This document shows, piece after piece, positions 1 to 5,902 of a DNA stretch of 8,742 nucleotides. Within the stretch, counting starts at the first letter, position 1. Every line of letters starts with the position of its first letter. Made by a program: the position numbers and the translations under genes. Where the stretch lies: contig DPSB01000574.1 in assembly GCA_003537495.1 (NCBI GenBank), forward strand, positions 1-8,742, read 5' to 3'. This DNA comes from Cytophagales bacterium. GTDB lineage: Bacteria > Bacteroidota > Bacteroidia > Cytophagales > Cyclobacteriaceae. The notes beneath the pieces are model-generated. The model ran no database searches. It saw nothing but the letters and a program-made list of their open reading frames with translations, and was not told the DNA's origin.

Positions 1-385
1 ACTTTTCATCAAACAGATTTACATCATATTTTCTGGACCCCAAATTTGTAAGTGAAAAAAGGTCGATAAGATTACCTTCACTATCAGAGACAGAAATAAC
101 GTAAGGCTCACCCATTGCACTCATAAACTGATACAACCTGAATTTATGACCTGATGGATATAATACTGTTTCCTTGAAGAACGGATCCTCTTCAAGTAAT
201 TCTTCTTTTATGTTTTCAGGATCATCTGGTCTGAGAGAATAATTTTCAATTACATAATCAAGGATAAGTGAATTTTTGACGCTTAATTCATCCTTACGAG
301 GTTCACTTAAAAAATTAGAATTATCGTTTTTTCTGCTACAACCGAGCATAAAAATGAACAGAATAAAGAATTTAACCTTTTGCAT
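1..385 (-). CDS. Putative lipoprotein, unrecognised, partial at left edge
   Basis: An open frame reads leftward from an ATG at 385 and runs off the window without a stop; 128 codons are visible, so the C-terminus is missing. The protein starts with a lysine-containing n-region and a hydrophobic stretch, followed by Met-Leu-Gly-Cys at residues 13-16, a plausible lipobox (position -3 is Met rather than the usual Leu). Cys16 would then be lipidated and the mature protein anchored to a membrane. The region after it is polar and charged, with an acidic patch (EELLEEDP, residues 61-68). I recognise no domain. My hand count gives about 32% GC, clearly below the peptidase gene to its right, and codons are A/T-rich. 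It lies 39 bases after the small ORF at 425-589, so it may be the last gene of that unit or have its own promoter, which I could not identify. Function unknown. Confidence 0.72.
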   Translation of the reverse strand, partial: MQKVKFFILFIFMLGCSRKNDNSNFLSEPRKDELSVKNSLILDYVIENYSLRPDDPENIKEELLEEDPFFKETVLYPSGHKFRLYQFMSAMGEPYVISVSDSEGNLIDLFSLTNLGSRKYDVNLFDEK

Positions 386-424
386 TTTCGAAATAATACT
401 TATTCGAATACTCGCAGCTTCTTA

Positions 425-589
425 TCAAATAGACTTTTCCATCTCTTTCTGACTCACCACCAAACCAGACTTATATTGGTTAATGGATTTTCTTACTTCA
501 AATCTGTACTGATCAGAAGTAAGAATTTTTAAGTCAGCGGTAACGCAAGCGATTTTCTTTTTCTGTTTAACTTCTACGCTAGTTGACAT
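425..589 (-). CDS. Small hypothetical protein, 54 residues
   Basis: A complete short frame runs from an ATG at 589 to a TGA at 425-427, starting 17 bases after the stop of the M1 peptidase gene on the same strand. An AGGA lies 6 bases before the ATG, an unusually good Shine-Dalgarno match for this window. The protein has a lysine-rich start (VKQKKK, residues 7-12), one cysteine (Cys15), and a C-terminal half likely to be helical, running from about residue 25 to the end. The tail pattern (helix, Gly, Val-Val-Ser, then Gln-Lys-Glu-Met) loosely resembles the ends of type II antitoxins, but no toxin frame is beside it. There is no signal peptide, so it should be cytoplasmic. It is too short to rule out chance; the tight spacing and ribosome site favour a real gene. 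Function unknown. Confidence 0.5.
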   Translation of the reverse strand: MSTSVEVKQKKKIACVTADLKILTSDQYRFEVRKSINQYKSGLVVSQKEMEKSI

Positions 590-606
590 ACTAAATCCTG
601 AATTTG

Positions 607-2838
607 CTACTTCCCCTTCTTCAACTCATCAAATTTGTTGCTTTGCGCCTTTTTAGGAAACACATTGTTTTCAATACTTATATCAGCGGTTTCTTTTAGC
701 GGATCAATCACCACATTCACCACTTCTTTATCCTTGGCAAACACTTTGGTTACTTTGGTTTCGTTAATGCGCCAGATTTCGGCAGGAATGCGTTCTATTT
801 CCTTGCTACCATCTTTAAACGTCCATTCAATAATAACAGGCATTACCAAACCACCTTTGTTGCTCAAGGTTATCTCATAAAAGTTTTTATTCTCCATTTT
901 AGAAATCGTAGCTTTATCATCAATGCGATTCCGGAAGTCGCCATAAAAACGATCATCGGTTGGAATTACACTAAAGTATTGCGGCCCCTGGCTGAAGTCA
1001 GCTGGTTTATCGCCATCGCCTTTTGCTGCAAGATCACCCTTCGCTACTTTCTTGCCTTTGTTTTCTACAGTTGCCTGATTGGTTTTTACTTTAAACCACT
1101 TCACATCATCCAGCGACACATCGTGGTTATCGGTAGTATAAAACCAACCGCGCCAGAACCAATCGAGATCAACCGCGCTGGCATCTTCCATGGTGCGGAA
1201 AAAATCGGCAGGCTTGGGATGTTTAAAGGCCCAACGCTCTGCATATTCTCTAAATGCTTTATCAAATAACTCGGGGCCCATTACAGTTTCGCGCAGAATA
1301 TTTAAGGCGGTAGCACACTTGGCGTATTGTTCGTTACCAAAATTAGAACGCACCACCGATTCGGAGTTGACCATTAAAGGCCGTTGTAAATCGGGGTTGC
1401 CTTTCATGTACGGAACAATGCCCGCTGCTGGCCCGCGACCAACCGGTTTATCCGGATAGTTTTCAACTTCGGTACGGTATTGGACAAATGTATTCAAGCC
1501 TTCATCCATCCAAGTCCATTGGCGTTCGTCATTGTTGATGATCATCGGGAAAAAGTTATGACCTACTTCGTGAATGATCACACCAATCATACCCCACTTA
1601 ACACGATCAGGAATGGTACCATCTTTTAATGGTCTTCCAAAGTTGAAGCAAATCATGGGGTACTCCATACCCAACGAAGCGGCATGAACTGAAGTAGCTT
1701 GCGGATACGGATAGTTGATAGAATACTTGGAATACGTTACCAAAGTATTCTTCACCGCTTTGGTTGATTCTGCTTCCCACAATGGATTGCCTTCTTTGGG
1801 ATAATACGACATAGCCAACGTGGTTTTATCACCCACCTTTACGGCCTGTGCATCCCAGATAAATTTTCGGGATGTAGCAAATGCAAAGTCGCGCACGTTT
1901 TCGGCTTCAAAGCGCCACGTTTTCTTTTCTTTCGATTTTGTTTTTTCACGTTGTACTGCCTCGGCCTGTGTGCAAATAACAACCTGTTTATCAAACGAAG
2001 TTTTAGCTTTTTCAAAACGTGCGTATTGATCGGCTGTTAAAACTTCTTTCAGGTTGCTTACCATACCCGTTCCGGCCATTACATGATCGGCAGGCACGGT
2101 AAGGTTAACTTTATAGTTGCCAAAGTTTACGGTAAACTCACCTTGTCCCCAGAATTGTTTGTTCTGCCAACCAATCACATCATCGTACACACACATGCGT
2201 GGAAACCATTGCGCAATGATGTAGAGGTAATTGCCATCTTCTGGAAAAAACTCCATACCACTGCGACCATCGTTGGGTGTCATTTTCTTAACGCGATCGT
2301 TGATGTTAAACGACCACTCAATTGAGAAAGACATTTTTTGTCCGGCAGCAAGCGCTTTCGGTAAGTCAACGCGCATCATCGTTTGATTAATGATATAAGG
2401 CAATGCTTTACCGGATGCATCTTTTACTGATTTGATTTTAAAGCCACCATCAAAATCATGTACACTTGCCACGTTGGCAAACGTACCGGCATCAACAGAA
2501 TCGCGCACCACGCTGTTAGCAACTTTAGCAGTATTGTTATTTTTTTCATTGATGTTCTGATCAAGTTGCAACCACAAGTACGTTAAGGCATCGGGTGAGT
2601 TGTTGTGGTAGGTAATGGTTTCAGCACCGGTAATGCTTTGCTTCTCATCGTTAAGCTCGGCATCAATCACATAGTCGGCTTGTTGTTGCCAGTACTTGGG
2701 ACCGGGCGCTCCTGAACCCGAGCGATACTCGTTGGGTGTAGGCAGCATCTGATCCAACTGCTCAAACTTACCTTTCCATTGTTGTGCCTGAGTTGTAAAA
2801 CCAATCAGCAGAAGGCAACATAATAAAACCTGTTTCAT
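607..2838 (-). CDS. Secreted M1 family zinc metallopeptidase (aminopeptidase)
   Basis: This 743-residue protein cleaves N-terminal residues from peptides in the periplasm or outside the cell. A signal peptide covers residues 1-18, with cleavage probably after TQA. The M1 zinc site is intact: HEVGH at 423-427 and the third ligand Glu446 exactly 18 residues after the second His, in WMDEGLNTF. The exopeptidase motif appears as GMEYPM (390-395), the Bacteroidota form of the classical GAMEN. Tyr505 sits where the transition-state tyrosine is expected, followed by the helical C-terminal part (DWFWRGWFY, 559-567). Residues 592-613 form a Lys/Gly/Asp-rich linker before a beta-rich C-terminal domain. 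There is no obvious type IX sorting domain at the end. The gene starts 29 bases after the HupE-like gene on the same strand, with an A/T-rich leader, so the two are probably co-transcribed. The natural substrate cannot be inferred. Confidence 0.95.
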   Translation of the reverse strand: MKQVLLCCLLLIGFTTQAQQWKGKFEQLDQMLPTPNEYRSGSGAPGPKYWQQQADYVIDAELNDEKQSITGAETITYHNNSPDALTYLWLQLDQNINEKNNNTAKVANSVVRDSVDAGTFANVASVHDFDGGFKIKSVKDASGKALPYIINQTMMRVDLPKALAAGQKMSFSIEWSFNINDRVKKMTPNDGRSGMEFFPEDGNYLYIIAQWFPRMCVYDDVIGWQNKQFWGQGEFTVNFGNYKVNLTVPADHVMAGTGMVSNLKEVLTADQYARFEKAKTSFDKQVVICTQAEAVQREKTKSKEKKTWRFEAENVRDFAFATSRKFIWDAQAVKVGDKTTLAMSYYPKEGNPLWEAESTKAVKNTLVTYSKYSINYPYPQATSVHAASLGMEYPMICFNFGRPLKDGTIPDRVKWGMIGVIIHEVGHNFFPMIINNDERQWTWMDEGLNTFVQYRTEVENYPDKPVGRGPAAGIVPYMKGNPDLQRPLMVNSESVVRSNFGNEQYAKCATALNILRETVMGPELFDKAFREYAERWAFKHPKPADFFRTMEDASAVDLDWFWRGWFYTTDNHDVSLDDVKWFKVKTNQATVENKGKKVAKGDLAAKGDGDKPADFSQGPQYFSVIPTDDRFYGDFRNRIDDKATISKMENKNFYEITLSNKGGLVMPVIIEWTFKDGSKEIERIPAEIWRINETKVTKVFAKDKEVVNVVIDPLKETADISIENNVFPKKAQSNKFDELKKGK

Positions 2839-2867
2839 ATATTTTTATTTAAAAATCAAAAAAAACT

Positions 2868-3452
2868 CTACCAGAAAATTCTGTCTTTCATCAGTATCAA
2901 AGCAATGCCCGCAATAGCCGATGACACAACCATGCGCCAATCTCTTCGCGCTACACCCACAAATTGCACCAGCACAAAACCAGCAGTTAAAAACAAGACA
3001 ACAATAACTAATTGCCCTAACTCAAGGCCTACGTTAAATGCAAACAAAGGCGTTATAATATTTTGACTTTGGCCCAACAACTCTCTTAGAAAATTTGAGA
3101 AGCCGAGGCCATGAATCAATCCAAAGAAAAGCGCAAAGACATAATTGATCTGAATAGCTGCTTTGCTGCTGGCTTCATCGCGCTTAAGCACATTGGCAAA
3201 GGCTGTAATAAAAATCGTGAGCGGAATCAGAAACTCAATTACTTCGCCTGGAAAAGCTACAATATTAAGGGTTGCCAGAGCCAGGGTAATGGAATGACCG
3301 ATAGTAAAAGCAGTAACCAGAATCAACACTTTTTTCCAATCGTGCAGCAGATACACGGCACACAAGGCAATTACAAACAAGATGTGGTCGTACCCATTCG
3401 TATCCAGAATATGATCTTTGCCCAACCCAAAATATAGTGCAAACTCGCTCAC
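2868..3452 (-). CDS. HupE/UreJ family integral membrane protein
   Basis: The protein has about six membrane segments. Numbered from the GTG at 3452, they lie near residues 23-36, 42-62, 71-89, 102-118, 133-162 and 173-187. Family marks are HILDTNGYDH (14-23), TAFTIGHSITL (47-57), FGLIHGLGFS (110-119) and NVGLELGQL (140-148), with conserved His and acidic residues inside or beside helices. HupE and UreJ proteins are linked to nickel supply for hydrogenase and urease, but neither enzyme is encoded here, so the substrate is unproven. An alternative GTG at 3476 would add eight residues. I prefer 3452 because family members usually begin close to the SEF.LYF motif, an AGG precedes this GTG, and the best minus-strand -7 box overlaps 3476. 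The 29-base gap to the M1 gene suggests one operon. Confidence 0.9.
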   Translation of the reverse strand: MSEFALYFGLGKDHILDTNGYDHILFVIALCAVYLLHDWKKVLILVTAFTIGHSITLALATLNIVAFPGEVIEFLIPLTIFITAFANVLKRDEASSKAAIQINYVFALFFGLIHGLGFSNFLRELLGQSQNIITPLFAFNVGLELGQLVIVVLFLTAGFVLVQFVGVARRDWRMVVSSAIAGIALILMKDRIFW

Positions 3453-3475
3453 AACTACCTGATTTTTAAAGCCCA

Positions 3476-3507
3476 CAAGTATAGGCTTAATTTTGATTTA
3501 GGTCAAT
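3476..3507 (-). promoter_or_regulatory. Candidate Bacteroidota promoter for the HupE-M1 unit
   Basis: Read on the minus strand, ATTG (3507-3504) and TATACTTG (3483-3476) are separated by 20 bases. They match the Bacteroidota consensus TTTG, about 19-21 bases, TAnnTTTG with one mismatch in each box. Transcription would begin near 3470, which leaves only the GTG at 3452 usable as the start of the HupE-like gene. The match is imperfect, and the assignment is inferred from consensus alone. Confidence 0.35.
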
Positions 3508-3521
3508 TAGAACTAATTTTG
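3492..3521 (+). promoter_or_regulatory. Candidate Bacteroidota promoter for the DUF6702-like gene
   Basis: TTTG at 3492-3495 is followed after 18 bases by TAATTTTG at 3514-3521, a perfect match to the -7 consensus TAnnTTTG. The upstream TTTG is itself the end of a second TAATTTTG copy (3488-3495). Transcription would start near 3528, giving a leader of about 20 bases before the ATG at 3550. It interleaves with the minus-strand candidate, so the divergent genes may compete for or share regulation. Confidence 0.5.
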
Positions 3522-3549
3522 ACGGCACGGTTTTTCGTGTGTTTCGGTT

Positions 3550-4035
3550 ATGATTTCAGTATTATATGCGTGCCTGCTTGTAGTCCACCCCATTCATTTG
3601 TCGGTGTCGGAAATCAATTACAGCGAAAAGGACAAAGCTCTTCAAATTACCTCACGCATTTTTCTGGATGATTTGGAGGCCAGCATTCGCAACCAGCTTA
3701 ACAACCAGGAACTGGACGTGCTGGAGCCGGGCAATGGTCTTACTTCCAAACAACTTATAGCTGATTATGTGTTAAAACATTTCGTTGTTAAGCTGGACGG
3801 AAAAATTCAGAAGTTAAATTTCCTGGGCTTTGAACGCGATGATCCGGCTGTGATCTGCTACATCGAAATTGAGAACATAAAAAAATTTAAAACGATTGAA
3901 GTGCGCAATGAAGTAATTATGGATTTGTACGATGACCAATCGAATATTGTGCATGTCACTTACAAAGGCCCGGTAAAAAGTTTTAGGTTGTTGCGCGATA
4001 AGCCTGCTGACACAATCACCTTCGATGAAAAGTAA
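3550..4035 (+). CDS. DUF6702-like exported protein
   Basis: This 161-residue protein resembles the DUF6702 family of Bacteroidota, which has no established function. Marks I recognise are HPIHLSVSEI just after the leader, FLDDLE (38-43), LGFERDDPAVICYIE (92-106) and the late QSNIVHV segment. The ATG is fixed: a TGA lies in frame at 3520-3522 and no other start codon follows it. Residues 1-12 form a short hydrophobic leader with no positive charge, followed by His13-Pro-Ile-His16. Cleavage before His13 would expose an N-terminal histidine, as in CopC-type copper proteins, though the leader is short for a standard signal peptide. The rest is predicted to be mostly beta strand. It is transcribed divergently from the HupE-like gene, with tpiA 61 bases downstream. 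I am fairly sure of the family; a metal-binding role is inference. Confidence 0.82.
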   Translation: MISVLYACLLVVHPIHLSVSEINYSEKDKALQITSRIFLDDLEASIRNQLNNQELDVLEPGNGLTSKQLIADYVLKHFVVKLDGKIQKLNFLGFERDDPAVICYIEIENIKKFKTIEVRNEVIMDLYDDQSNIVHVTYKGPVKSFRLLRDKPADTITFDEK

Positions 4036-4096
4036 AACCGGGTTAGTTCTTTTTGTGATTCTTTCCGACTTTGCGTGAAATTTTAAATCAGACATT

Positions 4097-4858
4097 ATGC
4101 GTTCAAAAATTGTTGCCGGTAACTGGAAAATGAATAAAACTCTGGAAGAAGCGCAAACGCTTACTTCCGAACTGATGGGTATGATTGCCGATGAAGTGAA
4201 AGGCAATGTAAAAGTGGTGTTGTGTACACCGTTTCCATATTTGTATCCTGTAAAACAACAATTGGGCAACAACACGCGCATGGCGGTAGGTGCACAAAAC
4301 TGCAGTGAGCATGCGTCTGGTGCTTACACAGGTGAAACTGCTGCACCGATGTTAAAATCCATGAACATTCCCTATGTAATTCTGGGCCACAGCGAACGCA
4401 GACAATACTTTGGCGAAGACTCAAAACTGCTCGTAAAAAAAACAGACATCGCATTGGCAAACGGACTTACTCCTATTTTCTGTTGTGGCGAACCTTTGGA
4501 AGTACGTGAGGCCAATGGCCACGAAGCCTTGGTAAAAAAACAAGTTGAAGAAGCATTATTTCATCTTTCTGCGGAGGCCATTCAAAAAGTAGTAATTGCC
4601 TACGAACCTGTATGGGCAATTGGCACCGGTAAAACCGCTACCGCCCAACAAGCGCAGGATATGCACGCAGTTATTCGAAAACATTTAGCAGCAAAATATG
4701 GCGCGGCTGTAGCCGATGAAATTTCTATTCTCTATGGCGGAAGCGTAAATGCAGCCAATGCAAAAGAACTATTTGCCAACCCCGATGTAGATGGTGGCTT
4801 GGTGGGTGGAGCCTCATTAAAGAGTAGAGAATTTACAGAAATCGTAAAGGCAATTTGA
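4097..4858 (+). CDS. tpiA: Triosephosphate isomerase
   Basis: The enzyme interconverts dihydroxyacetone phosphate and glyceraldehyde 3-phosphate in glycolysis and gluconeogenesis, in the cytoplasm, as a dimer. At 253 residues it is full length and all catalytic elements are present: Asn9 and Lys11 in AGNWKMN, His98 in ILGHSERR, Glu170 in AYEPVWAIGTGKT (which includes the mobile loop 6), and the phosphate-binding YGGSVN (213-218) and GGLVGGASL (233-241). The ATG at 4097 is the natural family start, four residues before the first core strand. The gene lies 61 bases after the DUF6702-like gene, with no terminator or convincing promoter seen between, so it may be read from upstream. Its last three codons overlap the intergenic repeat described below. 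prmA follows, an arrangement I recall from other Bacteroidota. Confidence 0.98.
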   Translation: MRSKIVAGNWKMNKTLEEAQTLTSELMGMIADEVKGNVKVVLCTPFPYLYPVKQQLGNNTRMAVGAQNCSEHASGAYTGETAAPMLKSMNIPYVILGHSERRQYFGEDSKLLVKKTDIALANGLTPIFCCGEPLEVREANGHEALVKKQVEEALFHLSAEAIQKVVIAYEPVWAIGTGKTATAQQAQDMHAVIRKHLAAKYGAAVADEISILYGGSVNAANAKELFANPDVDGGLVGGASLKSREFTEIVKAI

Positions 4859-4949
4859 GAATTCGGCAATTTGAAAATGATTATCCTTCATCATTAGTTT
4901 TTACTTACACTATCATTCTCAAATTTCAAATCGGCACATTTTCAAATTG
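4851..4949. repeat. Imperfect inverted-repeat element between tpiA and prmA
   Basis: The spacer is filled by one large imperfect palindrome. The left arm (about 4851-4883) and right arm (about 4911-4949) are built from variants of CAATTTGAAAATG. A perfect 13-base inverted pair lies at 4867-4879 and 4937-4949, and ATTTGAGA at 4853-4860 also pairs with 4917-4924. GGCAATTTGA occurs twice as a direct repeat (4849-4858 and 4865-4874). The loop is about 27 bases. The left end contains the tpiA stop codon and the right end stops five bases before the prmA ATG. I recall similar ATTTGAAAATGTGCC-type sequences scattered between genes in Cytophagales, so this is probably one copy of an interspersed repeat. 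The RNA could fold into a long hairpin affecting termination or mRNA stability. Confidence 0.6.
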
Positions 4950-4954
4950 AAATT

Positions 4955-5782
4955 ATGTATTCACGATTAGTCGTTACCTGCAATCCCGAATTTTCTGAAA
5001 TCCTGATGGCCGAAATAGCCGAGGCTGGCTTCGATACATTTATGGAAACTGAAACCGGTTTTGAAGCGTACCTGGAAGGCAATGCATTTGATAAACAGTT
5101 GCTGGAAGAAATAAAAGAAAAGTATGCACCGGTAACCCCACTTGTTTTTCAATACGATGAAATCGAAAAGCAAAACTGGAATGAAGAGTGGGAAAAAAAT
5201 GTAGAACCCATTATCGTAGATGATAAATGCCTGGTGCGGGCTGCGTTTCATAAAATAGATAAGCCTTACGAATACGAAATTATCATAACACCCAAAATGA
5301 GTTTTGGTACGGGCCATCATCAAACCACGCACTTAATGTTGAGTGCGCAGATGAAGATGGATCATCGCGGTAAGCGCGTAATGGATGCCGGTTGTGGCAC
5401 AGCCATTCTTTCGGTTATGGCGAGTAAGCTGGGGGCCACAGAAGTAGAAGCGTTTGATATTGATGAATGGAGTGTAGAAAATGGAAATGAAAATACTGAG
5501 AATAACAATTGCAGCAACATTCACATTCAATTGGGAAAGATTAATGAGGTTAACCTTACGGGAACCTTCGATATTATTCTGGCTAACATCAACAAAAACA
5601 TTTTGCTGGCCGAGATGCAACAATATGCCGCTTATTTAAAACCGAAAGGTGAGTTATTGCTTAGTGGCTTTTATGAAAAAGACATCCCCGATCTGAAAGC
5701 CGAAGCGGCAATGTATAACTTAAGAGAAGTTCGCCATCAGCAGCGCGAAACCTGGGCTTGCCTGCTTTTACAAAAGCAATAA
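4955..5782 (+). CDS. prmA: Ribosomal protein L11 methyltransferase
   Basis: The enzyme transfers methyl groups from S-adenosylmethionine to ribosomal protein L11 in the cytoplasm. The 275-residue protein has the expected two parts. An N-terminal substrate-recognition domain ends with NWNEEWEKNVEPI (74-86). A Rossmann-type methyltransferase domain follows, with KMSFGTGHHQTT (114-125), the SAM-binding loop DAGCGTAILS (144-153), an acidic ribose-binding end DID (168-170) and ANINKNIL (210-217) in the catalytic-loop position. The LSGFY motif (236-240) is also typical. The ATG at 4955 puts the first strand (YSRLVVTC) at the very start, as in relatives. The 96-base gap from tpiA is almost entirely repeat sequence and I see no promoter consensus in it, so read-through from tpiA or a promoter hidden in the repeat are both possible. 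Confidence 0.96.
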   Translation: MYSRLVVTCNPEFSEILMAEIAEAGFDTFMETETGFEAYLEGNAFDKQLLEEIKEKYAPVTPLVFQYDEIEKQNWNEEWEKNVEPIIVDDKCLVRAAFHKIDKPYEYEIIITPKMSFGTGHHQTTHLMLSAQMKMDHRGKRVMDAGCGTAILSVMASKLGATEVEAFDIDEWSVENGNENTENNNCSNIHIQLGKINEVNLTGTFDIILANINKNILLAEMQQYAAYLKPKGELLLSGFYEKDIPDLKAEAAMYNLREVRHQQRETWACLLLQKQ

Positions 5783-5801
5783 AGATGCATCACATGAGTT
5801 T

Positions 5802-5854
5802 GTTACCAGTACGGTTGCCAGTAATCAGGTAACTGGTAACGAGTAACTGGCAAC
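5802..5854. repeat. Four-arm stem-loop with alternating repeats after prmA
   Basis: Four 9-base arms follow each other: GTTACCAGT (5802-5810), GTTGCCAGT (5814-5822), ACTGGTAAC (5832-5840) and ACTGGCAAC (5846-5854). Arm 1 is the exact reverse complement of arm 3, and arm 2 of arm 4. In addition, 2 with 3 (one G-U pair) and 1 with 4 (one mismatch) nest into a single hairpin with a 9-base loop. No T-run follows, so this is not a standard terminator, although it sits 19 bases after the prmA stop. I recall related CCAGTTACCAGT-type intergenic repeats in Bacteroidota. Confidence 0.6.
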
Positions 5855-5902
5855 TATTAGTAGTTTAGCCGGATTTTTGCGAATTTGAAGGTTTTTGACC
5901 CC

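Noticed and set aside
387..408. Hairpin TTCGAAATAA / TTATTCGAA between the small ORF and the lipoprotein
   Set aside because: The arms need a bulge, are mostly A/T and have no T-run, so this is neither a convincing terminator nor a regulatory structure.
1..600. Toxin-antitoxin pair formed by the small ORF and the lipoprotein gene
   Set aside because: The neighbour has a lipoprotein signal rather than a toxin fold, and no other frame near it resembles a toxin.
3111..3437. 108-codon plus-strand frame opposite the HupE-like gene
   Set aside because: It lies wholly antisense to a gene with strong family motifs, and its translation shows no recognisable features.
4052..4073. Possible promoter before tpiA (TTTG at 4052 and at 4070)
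   Set aside because: The second TTTG lacks the TA of the -7 box and the spacing of about 10 bases is far too short for the Bacteroidota consensus.
3814..4281. 155-codon minus-strand frame across the DUF6702-like gene and tpiA
   Set aside because: It overlaps two well-supported plus-strand genes and the region between them, and shows no domain or signal.
4849..4951. CRISPR-like array in the tpiA-prmA spacer
   Set aside because: The repeats are too short, are in both orientations, have irregular spacing, and no cas genes are present.
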